Positions 45,685-56,534 of a stretch of DNA of 64,000 nucleotides are shown here, in pieces. Within the stretch, counting starts at the first letter, position 1. Every line of letters starts with the position of its first letter. The notes below the pieces were generated by a model, which saw only the letters and a list, made by a program, of their open reading frames with translations, made no database searches and was not told the origin of the DNA. Location of the stretch: positions 44,494,646 to 44,558,645 of the forward strand of contig OX463778.1 of assembly GCA_949825025.1 (NCBI GenBank). Direction: 5' to 3'. The stretch comes from Siphlonurus alternatus (lineage: Eukaryota; Arthropoda; Insecta; Ephemeroptera; Siphlonuridae). The position numbers and the translations under genes are program-made.

Positions 45685-47088
45685 ATGGGGGTGGATCTGA
45701 GTGTGTGGCGCGCCAGAATAGGCAGCCACTGTGTTAGTGTTTCACGAGTGTGTTCACTTAAGAAAATTAACCTACTAAATGCATATAAATTTGAGTTCTA
45801 CCACGGACTAATTACTGCAATCCTCCTGATCGCTGCCGGCATTGAGAGCAACCCTGGGCCAACAAACGATCCTGGAGTCTGCGCGTACATAAATGAGAAG
45901 TTCGCCGCGCTACGTTGTGAATTCAAGAAGGATATGGCAGCTCTCAGGTACCAGTTTGCAGCGCATGAAATTAAAAACAAAAATCAAATTGACAATTTAC
46001 AGCAAAAAATTGAAAGCCTTGCCCATGACAATAAAAATTTGAAAAACAAAGTTGCTAGTTTAGAACGACAACAACGTAAAAACAACGTGATCATATTTGG
46101 TATCCCTGATCCATTAAACTCCGAGTGCTGTAATGATACAGTAAAGAACATTTGCGATAAAATGGACATGAAATTACCGGAAGGAGCTATTATAGATTCA
46201 TTCCGTCTGGGCAAGGCAAAGGGGAACAGACCTATTCTATGCAAATTTTCAACTTTTTCTCAAAAACAAGAGCTTATGCAAAAGTCAAAGTCATGTGAGA
46301 ATATTACTGTGTTGCATGACCTTACGAAACAAGATCGCATTGACCGTAAAAAGTTGAAACCAAAATTAGACAATGCACGTAGCAGGGGTTTCCGCGCTGT
46401 CATTAGAGATGGAAAACTTATTATAGATGGGACGGCATTCAGTAAGGAGGATGCTGCAACAATACAGAGCGGTACAACTGGCAACCCTGCCCAAAATCAG
46501 CCCTTGACCCCAAGGTCACGTGCACCCCCTCAACAAGTGAGCGTGAGTAGCTGCAGCGAGGACGACGAGCTCGAGAATGCAACGCCACAGCCGAGCCCGA
46601 GTGCTGCACCAGTGAAAACTGCAGCTCGCCTGTCCCCCCGTCCAAGCCGTAAGAAAAAACAGACGACAAATCCTCTCCCTGCTGTACCTCCATCACCAGA
46701 CGCATTAATGGATGCAGCGCGTATGATGCAGGAGAGCCCGTCACGCCCTCTCTCCCCCTCACTAAGCATCACCGTACCGCCACCAACAGCAGAGAAGAGA
46801 TCAAATAACATGAGACGGTGTCGAGTGTTAGCCCTCCCTCGCAGTAAGCAAAAATTAATTGATTTTATCCCCAAGAATGCAAAAAAATTGTGTCAATTAA
46901 AAAATATCTCAACGAGTTCACCTGTAAAATCATTTGAAAACATGTCAAAAAATTTAAAATTTGTTAATGATGAAACTATTAAAAGTGTTTATAAATTTGG
47001 CCATACTTGTGTGACTCGTTCTCGTAGGAAAAATTTTGAATCAAGAAAAAGACTGAACTGTGGACATTTGAATATTTTATCTGACTAA
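45685..47088 (+). CDS. LINE ORF1-type protein with N-terminal 2A-like motif, fused to an endonuclease stub
   Basis: 467 codons, ATG to TAA, intact. Residues 35-51 are hydrophobic (FYHGLITAILLIAA) and lead into GIESNPGP at 52-59, a 2A-like ribosome-skipping motif with the break expected between Gly58 and Pro59. Residues 68-132 form a charged heptad-like coiled coil. Residues 133-250 match the RRM-plus-C-terminal-domain plan of L1-transposase-like ORF1 proteins (NNVIIFGIPD, DSFRLGKAKGNRPILCKF, LTKQDRIDRKKL, GKLIIDG). Residues 262-370 are Ser/Pro-rich, and a basic segment follows. The C-terminus LNCGHLNILS resembles the first beta strand of LINE AP-endonucleases, then stops. The expected role is binding of element RNA; ribosome skipping would release a hydrophobic leader. 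The Asp usual at the first 2A position is Gly here, so activity is uncertain. Confidence 0.88.
   Translation: MGVDLSVWRARIGSHCVSVSRVCSLKKINLLNAYKFEFYHGLITAILLIAAGIESNPGPTNDPGVCAYINEKFAALRCEFKKDMAALRYQFAAHEIKNKNQIDNLQQKIESLAHDNKNLKNKVASLERQQRKNNVIIFGIPDPLNSECCNDTVKNICDKMDMKLPEGAIIDSFRLGKAKGNRPILCKFSTFSQKQELMQKSKSCENITVLHDLTKQDRIDRKKLKPKLDNARSRGFRAVIRDGKLIIDGTAFSKEDAATIQSGTTGNPAQNQPLTPRSRAPPQQVSVSSCSEDDELENATPQPSPSAAPVKTAARLSPRPSRKKKQTTNPLPAVPPSPDALMDAARMMQESPSRPLSPSLSITVPPPTAEKRSNNMRRCRVLALPRSKQKLIDFIPKNAKKLCQLKNISTSSPVKSFENMSKNLKFVNDETIKSVYKFGHTCVTRSRRKNFESRKRLNCGHLNILSD
45838..45861 (+). other. 2A-like ribosome-skipping motif
   Basis: It encodes GIESNPGP, matching the E-x-N-P-G-P core of 2A peptides, preceded by a hydrophobic stretch as in many 2As. 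Known 2A-bearing non-LTR elements (for example trypanosome L1Tc and several sea-urchin LINEs) also place the motif near the N-terminus. Confidence 0.75.
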
Positions 47089-47265
47089 CTAATTACTTAA
47101 AAAAAAATGCAATTTAAATAACATGTTCGTCAAAATGCTCTAATTAATGTAATTGTGTTTAATTTTAACTTTTTTTAACCTTTTTGGTAGATAACGGTAA
47201 AAGCCTGTTGGCTAACCTTAAATTGTGTTATGTTCATGTACTTTATGTATCATGTAATGAGATGA

Positions 47266-47271
47266 AATAAA
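47266..47271 (+). promoter_or_regulatory. AATAAA in the element's 3' UTR
   Basis: It lies 23 bases before the end of the element, just ahead of the ATCTTGA tandem tail. It may serve as a polyadenylation signal or simply be part of the conserved 3' end used for target priming. Confidence 0.5.
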
Positions 47272-47294
47272 ACCTATCTTGAATCTTGAATCTT

Positions 47295-47308
47295 GACAAT
47301 CGCGATGA
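47295..47308. repeat. Right target-site duplication
   Basis: An exact copy of 45617-45630 (GACAATCGCGATGA), directly after the element's repeat tail. Confidence 0.85.
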
Positions 47309-47882
47309 TTCGTTATTATCATTATTGAAACCAATGAATAGGCCAATCATAAGCACGACGTACATATACAATATACACCTGATTGCACTCATTGCCTACT
47401 ACCTCGTTTTGCTAAATAATGCAAAAGTTCTTGTATATATGCAAAAGCAGAAGTAGGCGTATCACCAGTATTTAGTTTCCCCGTTATTTTTATTCTCTTT
47501 CATTCAACTGATTGTTTTGTACGAACACAGAAGCATGAATGTAGAACAATACAACAAATTTTGTCTTTTCATCTCTAGCTCGTTGTTCCTATGTATAGAA
47601 ATTCACAAGTACAACTTTTATATTACTATCCATACAAACAATTATTGTGTATTTTTATTTTATATAATATTAAAATGTTATTATATATAAAATATTGTTA
47701 TAAAAATTTGATTTAAACTATTGTGGACACAAGGTAATAAAAACATTATTAGTTTATTTATATCCACGTGCTTTTGATTGCTACATATATGAAACTTTAT
47801 TGTATTTTCTATTTGAAAAATTATGTTGGAAGGAAAATTCGTGGAACTTAATTTCTGATGGAAGGATTTTTTTGTGTTTTAG

Positions 47883-47929
47883 GAGACCAAGCTGCTTCTA
47901 CAGAGGAAACTTCTTGCAGGGATATCAAG
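47883..47929 (+). other. Possible 47-base exon
   Basis: It is preceded by TTTTTTTGTGTTTTAG, a strong acceptor context, and followed by the donor GTATGTTC at 47930. All three frames are open, so no frame is favoured. The phase would accept the PAN-like exon at 32260-32467, but that exon lies 15 kb away. No domain is recognisable. Confidence 0.2.
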
Positions 47930-47959
47930 GTATGTTCAGTCGTACGTAAAATGTATTTA

Positions 47960-48061
<102 letters not shown>

Positions 48062-49087
48062 TATAATATCAAGTATATAATATACACTGTATATATGCAT
48101 ATATATAAAAACATGCAGTTAAATGACATAGTTGAATTGAATTAACAGACTATTCAAAACTTTTATTCTATATAGCAAACACTATCTTTAAGTTGAATTT
48201 TAATTTCATTTAACTTTTAGAACTTTTATTTCTTAATAAAATTGCTTTAAATATATAATGGAAACGGATATAGGAACAAAATCATGTATGGTTTCGGTGA
48301 CAATTTTTTTATCTATATATTTACATAATTGTACATGTCGTGAACATGACAAAAGCATCAATTATCATGTTAAACTTCAATGAAGTCTTAGTCACGAACA
48401 AAAGCACTAATCTATTGGTATGCAAATACGTATGACGTCACAAGCCGTGAGTGTGAGCATCAATTTGCTTTATTGCCTGGTGCTCCCACCCTCTCCTCAT
48501 GACAAAAATGCCGCAGTAGTGGTTGCCGCCACTGGACGACGGATTGTCATCATATCAGGGGAGATGAGACAAAAAACTTCTTTCAGAAAAAAAAAAATAA
48601 CATTTTTAAACGAACATTTTTCTTTTGCTCTTCCTTTTTTAATTAAATTCCAACAATAGCACGAGTAGTCCGTCCGGGCCCACACAGCCGCCACCGCTCG
48701 CACACAACGCTTGCTTGTGGCACCAGTGTTAGTGCGATCGTCGACTTTTATTTTTATTATGATTCGTAGACTAGCAAACTTGTAAGTAAGGCTTGATTAA
48801 AGTCCCTAAAGTCTCTCAAAACGACTGGCTGTCCAAATAACACATTTTCTTTAAAAAAAAATGCTTCTTTACTAATGTTATCCTTAAAAAAAATGACATA
48901 TCTTGTAAAAATAAAAGCAATTTCTTTTTATATAAAAGCTCATTGGTATGACATATATTTAAAAGAATGAAAAAAATAACGTATTTGGAAAAAAATTGGC
49001 ACCTGCACATAATGTATAGTATTATTTGATTTTATGATAAATTAATTATATGATCATTAAATTCCCTAAAGACGATTTGTGTTGTGT

Positions 49088-49180
49088 GAGTGATATTTGA
49101 CGTTTTTGGAACCTCAAGATATTGTATAATACTTTTGACTGTAGGAGATTATGGAAATAAAAACTATTTGAATTTGAATA
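49088..49180 (+). mobile_element. Possible LINE 3' tail fragment
   Basis: ATTTGACGTTTTTGG, then GGAAATAAAAAC and TTTGAATTTGAATAAC. AATAAA followed by TTTGAA repeats is the same architecture as at 53884-53946. No coding remnant was found upstream. Confidence 0.3.
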
Positions 49181-49405
49181 ACAATCTAGAGGCAGGTTTA
49201 TGCAGTGCAATTAAGTGTTAATCTATGTCAAAAATTAAGATAAATGACAAATTTATATAATAGAGTAATTTTTAAATAAGCAATAATGAATATTACAACA
49301 ATGAAATTTTTATTAATCAATGTATCTATACCAGGGTTATACTTATAAGAATCCCAATGGAGCATAGCTCTGATCTATACAATCTTACAGTAAATAGAAG
49401 TTAAT

Positions 49406-49535
<130 letters not shown>

Positions 49536-49549
49536 ATCCTTGACGCCGT

Positions 49550-50010
49550 TATTACCCTTTCGAGTGTGGCCAGGCCGATATTTTAGCCTTTCCAGTAGGA
49601 GTTATCTTGCGACCGAGCTGGGGCTTACCAGGCTCCCAGAACCCTTTTCTGCACTCTTCTGGGCTCCTACTACCAGATCTGTACAGTAAATACAATGTAT
49701 ATTAATCTAATACAGAACTAAAACAAATACCAATTTAATATGTAACACGTAAATAATTAGGTTTGTTGTTTATAATGGTTTTAAATGTAAAATATCTTCG
49801 AGATTACTCACCTCTAATCTGCATCACATTTAGGCCAACTTGTTGATCGTCTCGGGTAAGACCGAGCCTGCTTAATCAGGTTAATGCTAGAGGTCTGCCA
49901 GGAGATGGGGTCGAGGGTGTTGGTCCATGCATCACAGTTAGCACAGCCAAGATGAAGTAGCCCGCACCCACCCCCCGTCCGCCGCATGCGAGCAGCCCTG
50001 AGCCATATTT
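49550..50010 (-). other. Possible minus-strand exon pair or retroelement remnant
   Basis: A GC-balanced block with unusual splice-like signals. One segment ends ATTAGAG and is followed by GTGAGT (donor at 49809-49804). A second starts after TTTACTGTACAG (exon from 49678). Joining them keeps one frame open (…GLNVMQIR then DLVVGAQKSAEKG…) to a TAA near 49587. Another frame of the upstream segment is open for about 55 codons and Cys-containing (CGLLHLGCANCDAW). The two readings conflict and neither matches a family I know. The adjacent (TTTA)n tail leaves a retroelement 3' end as an equally good explanation. Confidence 0.25.
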
Positions 50011-50109
50011 AATAACCAGACCCTCGGCACAATGAGTGGTGGAGCGATATGCTTGCTCTCCGTCCCTCCTTCTTTCTCTACTAGCTTGGCTCGCCGCTTA
50101 CGCGATAAA

Positions 50110-52881
50110 ATTCAATCGTTATAATGTAAAAGCCATGTAAACCGCAAAATATAATTCTAAAAAGAGCTTTATACATATATCATATCATCCCATTGTTATA
50201 TATAAAATGGGTGTGGTTCATGTTGGATTATGATGATTAAAAACTTTTTAACTTGCTTCATGCTCTTTCAATTTATTCTACCATGCATCATTTATATAAT
50301 ATTTTTTTTTTAAAGTAATAAAAATATCAGTTATATACTTTTACGTTCATTATATTTACCTTTTAAATATAATAATATACTATATTTAATTCTATGTCTT
50401 TACATAAATATTTTTCTCCATATAGTAATATAATATAACCATAAAGTAAGACATTTTTATCCAAGCAATATTAAATTTCATAATAGCCATATGCAGCTAG
50501 GTTAGAAGTTCAATTCATAAAAAGCTTATTGATCTCTTTGTATTTTCTTTCAATAATAAGAGTTCATAATACCTTATTGAATATAAATTTTTAAAGGTGT
50601 AATATTATATTGAAAAATGTTTCATTCTACTACCTTACAAAATATTTATATTCTTTACTGCATGATATATATTATATTTAATAATAATAAAATAAAATAT
50701 ATAATATACAGTATTACAAGCAATAGCTTTCTTCGTAAAAGCGAGTTTGTGAAAAAAAAAAAAAAAAAGAAGAATGTGGAAGGCAGTAGCACTTCCCATA
50801 TTCATGCTTCTATACAGTATATGGCCCATTAGAGTATTTCTTGTTACTTCTTCCCCCACGTCTCATCCCCCCGCGGTCCCGCCCCCGTGTAACGCGAGGA
50901 GCGGGGGCCCCTTCCTCAGAACGGAGCACTACGGCGAGGCCATAAATTGCAAGATATGAATACTTCATTAAAACGCTATGTAATTATTAGCGCCGTTCTC
51001 TTTAATAAGAAAGTTTCAATTTATATTTCTTCTTAATCCCCTAACGCTCAAGTTTTATAAAAATATAGCATCATTAAATTGCTTTAACATACAATTTGCA
51101 AAACAAGAAATAGAATAAATCTTTCTAATTTTTAAGATATTATTTTACTACAATATGATTTTACATATACATTTCAATTGAATTATGAGCTTATATATAA
51201 ATTGGTGTTAAATTTGTAGAATTTTTTAAAATGTTTTCTTTTTTATTGTTCTCAATTTCAATTAAATTTCAAGTTGGAGTGTTGCGATGACTTACTCTCT
51301 TGTGATGTTGATAGTATTGGAAGTTTTTTTTTCTTAAAAAAATACTGTTTTCATTTTAAAAAGAAGAAAAAGGGCATACAAGTAAAAATATTTATATATT
51401 TTTTTGTAGTCTCGTACTTTCTTGTTATTTTTCTCAACAGTTTTGTATTGCCATGTATTTTTTTTCTCTCCTCTTTTCTTTGTAAGATCTTGCAGCATCC
51501 AATTCATTTTCATTGCCAGCGTGCTCGTTCAAATTTGTTGTTCGCCCGCATTGTTTCACCCCTGCCTCCCAACCCCTGTCTCCATGGCCTCCACAGGTTC
51601 CCCCTCTCTTTTTTACACATAAATCTCATTGTATCTTCGAGGAAAGAGCGTCTTCCGCCCTTCTCAATTCAAAATTAAAGACTATATTTCTTCATTTATT
51701 GTCTAACAGTTTTTTTTTCAACAAGACACAGCACACAACGTGTTTCTTTTCTTTATATAAACTACAAAACATAACAATACGTGAGCTATTTATTTTTTTG
51801 CTGATGTAAAAAAAAAAATAACACAATAAATTAATGTATGTTGTAAATTTTGAGAAATAATTTTTTTCGTCGGAAAAAGATACCATCCCATTTAAGCTAG
51901 ACAATGCTAATCTCAATGCTGAATATAATTTCACAGATTTTTGTCAATTTTTTTTCTCATGAAAAATTATTTCATGGTGTAAGGAAGGGTTGATGAAAAT
52001 TTCAGTGGTTCACTATCTACTAGCTATAATTTCACTGACATTAATCCTTAATGAATGTTAAAATTATTCTGATTAACTGTTTATTGCTTCTATCAATTTT
52101 TAAAACATCTACTTCTCCTGCAGCTTCCATTTAGGGACTTTTTTTTTTTTACGGAAAACTTATTTTCGTCTAATAATTTACTTGAATGTAAAAGTTGTAA
52201 AACAGTAATTTTGTGAACACTGTCATATCTTTGCATTTTTGCAATAAAAGTTTTTGAGGTTGATACTCCATTTATCCCCCTGAAATGAAAAGTAATTCCT
52301 GTTTTTGCTTGCTGCGCAGGGGTAGCACCCCCAGGATCTCTCACAAGCGGCCAGCCGAGAGGGATCAAAAAGAAAACATGTCTCGCAAGGAACCAAAGTA
52401 AGTACAACTCCTTCAATATCTCCTTGGACAACCCCCCCCCCACACACACACACACACAGATTTTGAGACTAAATTTACACCTCTCAAACGAAACTACAGT
52501 CAAAATCACATACGAGCATTCCTCCTGTTTTCCTATAATTGACATTATACTACTTATCCATACCAAGCCTATAAAAAAAGATACTAAACATGCAGAGAAA
52601 GTACATGATGAAATTTCAAATGCACTATAGAAATACTTGAAAAGTTTAAACTTTATTCTCTTTTCAGAAGAAAATTTGGCAGTGAAATTAAAAAATAACT
52701 ATAAAATTTAGAAAATTCAATTTTTTTATGTTGGCACTCCCTGCGCAGGAAGAACCTGAACTGCTAAATGACTTTTGTATGTGATTCTGCCTATAGCACA
52801 AATCTGTAACGTTTTTTACTTGATATACAATTTTTACACAAGTTTGTTAACAAAATGTTGGAAATTATTTTGCAGTGATCG
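50110..52881. other. Non-coding stretch
   Basis: AT-rich. Short islands lie at about 50860-50945, 51490-51660 and 52270-52400. A C8/CA tract lies at 52431-52458. No supported gene. Confidence 0.5.
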
Positions 52882-53236
52882 AATAATTCATTTAAAATTG
52901 AGTCAAAAAAATGAAAAAAGTTGAGAAGGGTTGATATAGCATTGGCAAAATTGCGAAAATTTGAAAGTCGTTTTTCTCGCTTCCTATTGGAGGTAGAGGT
53001 CTGAAAGCATGTTTTTTGAAAAGAGGACGTCAAGATGAATCCATTGATATGAATAAATGCCGAATTGTAGCCAATAATTCATTTAAAATTGAGTAAAAAA
53101 AAAAAATGAAAAAAGTTGAGAAGGGGGGGGGGGGGGGTATTGGCAAAATTTCGAAAATTCGAAAGTCGTTTTTCTTGCTTCGCATTGGAGGTAGAGGTGT
53201 GAAAGCATGTTTTTCGTAAAGAGGATGTCAAGAGGA
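52882..53236. repeat. Tandem duplication, about 191-bp period
   Basis: Unit 1 starts at 52882 and unit 2 at 53073, both with AATAATTCATTTAAAATTGA. They share GAAAAAAGTTGAGAAGGG, GAAAGTCGTTTTTC and GGAGGTAGAGG in the same order. Unit 2 carries an expanded A run and a 15-base G run where unit 1 has TTGATATAGCA. It may be two tandem copies of a mobile-element fragment. Confidence 0.8.
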
Positions 53237-53394
53237 ATCGAATTGTACCCTCGAAGTCTGAATTTCAAGCAGGTTCCACCTTTTTCCCAGGTCGCGTGCC
53301 GCCTTTGTTCCAACTTGCCCTCAGGTTGATGGAAAACCAATATATTAATGTAAAACTTATCATCCATTAAGATCATCAAGATAATGTGATACAG

Positions 53395-53396
<2 letters not shown>

Positions 53397-53422
<26 letters not shown>
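53397..53422. repeat. Poly-A tract
   Basis: About 26 consecutive A bases shortly after the tandem duplication. There is no polyadenylation signal or coding remnant just upstream, so I do not call it a retrocopy tail. Confidence 0.8.
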
Positions 53423-53425
<3 letters not shown>

Positions 53426-53883
53426 AAAATAACATCAAAAATGTGATTGTGGTTAAATTTTCATAATAAAATCTTATCTTTAACTGATAAAAATATAAAT
53501 ATAATTTTCATAATAATTCATACAAGAATTTAAGAGTAAGTGCATCAAGAAAGTTATTGTACTGTGAAAAGAAGAAATAAATTATGTGAATATATGACAA
53601 GTTGTGCAAAAGTGCTTTTTTAAATAACTAATTTACTACTAGTAAATTGTTAAAATAACCAATTAACTTGTCATAATGTATAGACTTTTAATTGAATTTA
53701 AAAGTTGTGTGTTAAATATATTATGGTGCTAATGTGATGTTTAAAGGGACACAATTTTAATTATTGTAATAATTTTATAGATCATATATATTTTAAATAT
53801 TGTTTAGGTATATGTGTTTAAATTTATCAAATTTAGGCTAATTTTAATTAGAATTAATTATGTTACATATTTTATGTAATAAT

Positions 53884-53946
53884 TGACGTGATCCATGCTG
53901 TACAGCCTGTGATCGAAATAAAAATTTGAATTTGAATTTGAATTTA
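53884..53946 (+). mobile_element. LINE-type 3' end with (TTTGAA)n tail
   Basis: TTGACGTGATCCATG is shared with 30016-30030. It is followed by GATCGAAATAAAAA and three to four TTTGAA units. AATAAA plus a short tandem tail without poly-A is typical of CR1/L2-like retroelement 3' ends, the same plan as the complete element at 45631-47294 but with a different repeat unit. The upstream few hundred bases are AT-rich and may be its 3' UTR; no ORF remnant is visible. Confidence 0.45.
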
Positions 53947-56534
53947 AGCCAATCATCCTTAAACTTTTATTTTTTAGACTTTTTCTGATGTTCAAATTTG
54001 TAAAGGTATAAAAATAGAGTATTCCAAGAGCTAAAGTTCTATTAAGAACTGAAAACTTTTAAGATTGATAATATGATATGTTGCAACTGCGCTGATGTAA
54101 ATTTAAAGTGAATTATAAGAAAACTACTAGTACATCAAAGGAATTGACAATAATTGAAACAAAATAATTGAAGTGAAATAAATCATTTTCAAATTTAGTT
54201 TTGATAGTATTTACCTCAGGAATTTTAAAATTTATTTATAAATATAATGACAATCTTAATAGCTGTTTGCAGGAGTTAAAATAAAAATATTATATTCTGT
54301 AGTTAAAAGCTTTTATAAATTATAATAGCTAAACTTTGCTACTCTGTTCGTTTCTCTTTTCATTTTTCCTCTTAACACTTTCTTATATTTTTCAGGAGTA
54401 AATTCGAGATAAATTGATTTATCTAAAAAAAATAATCTAAATATAAACTAGTATATTCTTGCTGTGTATCACTTCCAGCTCAGTTTCTTCTTACTTTTCG
54501 TTCTGATGCACACGATACTGTTCAGGTTTTCTGTACCTTCCAAGCTCGATTTAGTCTTCTCAAGATTATATATATTTTTTTTCTCTTGGTGGGGAGGAAC
54601 GAGGAGTAGCAACGTTGAACCACCTGTTACAATGGCAATGCAGTGACGTAAGGCCAGCAACGAACCAATCATAAAGTGCCACAGTTGTAAGCGATCAATG
54701 TCCTCTTTTCATGCAGCAGGGGTGGCTCTGACACCGGGCCTCCATCCCCTCGCTTGACGTGGCTCACCGAGCTGCAACTGAGCACCAAGTCTGCAAATGA
54801 ATTAAATATCGTCATGTTTGCATATTTCCATATACAACTTAATTCTATAAAAATGATTTTATTTATATTTTATATTATATTTTTTAATAAATATAATAAT
54901 CATCAGGAGACTAATTAGTAATTACTATATTTGTATTAATTATTTTTTTTAATTAACCAATCAATATCTGTAAACTTCACAAATAAAATATTAAAATGAT
55001 AAAAAGAGTTGAAATTTGAGTATTTTTCCTTATATTTGAATTAGATTGCAAGGAAAAAAAATCTTAGATTTTCTAAAAGTGTGAACAAACAAAACGGTCG
55101 AAAGGCGCGTGAGGGACAGCCGAGAAGTCGCTCTCGAAAGTGACAGCTTTGGGAGAGAAGGAGTCTCCCGAGGGAAAGGAAGGAAGAAGGGAGACATGGA
55201 GATTGCCGCCTCCTGGGAGTTATGCAATCTCCCTTACAAGCAGAATAGAGCTGCAGAATCGAATTTCCTACGTATAGCTACGTAAAGCTATAGTATAATA
55301 TATATACGAGCCAGCTATAGGCTTCTCTCTCTCTTCCTTCCCTCTACCCAGATATACACACCAGTAGAATATTATGTGCCTTACTTTACCTTTCTCCTTC
55401 GCTTTGACAGCGAGACAAAACTATACGTAAATTCGAATATGCCACTAGCTAGTGAGTTTCACCTTTACTGAAATAATAATACAATAAGCTTATATTACAA
55501 TGTAATTACACCTTGTTTCTAGAAGTTACATAGAAACCAAAGTTGCTGTGATAGAGCAATTAAGGTTGTTTAGAATTAATTTTATATTCTGTTAGATTGA
55601 CAAATAAATAAATATTACAATATAATAATTACACATATAACGTTCATATTATATATATTAATATATTGAATATATTGAACATATGTTTGTCTTGTACAAC
55701 CAAAAAGAAGTTCCAAAATAAAAATAAATAAATAAATAAATTATTTAATTATAACAGCTATAGTTTTTAAATTTCTAATACATATTATAAATAATAATAC
55801 CATTTAACAACATTCACATTGATTTGCAAATATTATTTCACATGCATTTCGATACTATTATTACAGTATAAGATATATGTTATTATTTTTATAAGATAAA
55901 AGTAAAGAGTGAGAGCATTAACGAATACTGCCTGGCGAAGAAACGGTTAGGAATAACGTAAATGCAGTGATTAATTGATTTGATAGCAGTGATGAAACTG
56001 ATTTAACCAATGAATCAGAAAAAATCCTAGCAGATGTTTCGCCACCCACTTCCTAGTATTTTCGAAAATATTTATCAAGGAGTTAAGGGGAGGAGAAACC
56101 GCCCTCTTGTCTACACTCCTCTGTTTGAAAGAATTCCTTTATTTGTGTATCAGCAGTATCAGACTATTTTCTTTTATTTCTCATGTCATTTTAAGGTGTG
56201 TACATATATTATAACATATTTTACTAAATCCTCAAACTGAAAATTAGAAGCTAATCACAAATATTAAATCTTTCTCTCCTCTCAAAAATTTTGACTTGTG
56301 AACCATATTGGATACTATTATAATATTTCATTATGGTTATAAATATAGATATAATGTGTTATAAGATGGACAAAAAATATTTAAAAAGAGCACAAATTTT
56401 CATCTATAATATTTAATTATTGTTCTATTGATTTTTTTTTTTTTTTTTTTTTTACTTAAGGAGAAAATTATAAGGTGTGCAATTTTTTTATTATTTCGAG
56501 CTTTTAAAGAAATCTACAGATCCAGATAACAAAC
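53947..56534. other. Non-coding stretch
   Basis: Islands lie at about 54590-54800 and 55090-55260, with a short (AAAT)n at 55719-55743. No supported gene. Confidence 0.5.

Larger units (their letters stand above)
45631..47294 (+). mobile_element. ORF1-only, internally deleted non-LTR retrotransposon with 2A motif
   Basis: A complete insertion of 1,664 bp. It has a 14-bp target-site duplication on each side, a 54-base 5' UTR, one intact 467-codon ORF, a roughly 200-base 3' UTR, AATAAA at 47266-47271, and an ATCTTGA-type tandem repeat at the very end. The short-repeat tail instead of poly-A is the pattern of CR1/L2-like and related LINEs. The endonuclease and reverse-transcriptase regions are absent. 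The ORF ends in a segment resembling the start of an AP-endonuclease domain, so the parent probably encoded a single polyprotein, and this copy or family lost about one large internal block. It resembles mammalian HAL1 in concept. It must have been mobilised in trans. The perfect duplication and intact ORF suggest a young insertion. Confidence 0.85.

Noticed and set aside
46439..46874. Long minus-strand frames opposite the LINE ORF
   Set aside because: They are mirror frames of the Ser/Pro-rich part of the intact plus-strand ORF and show no domain of their own.
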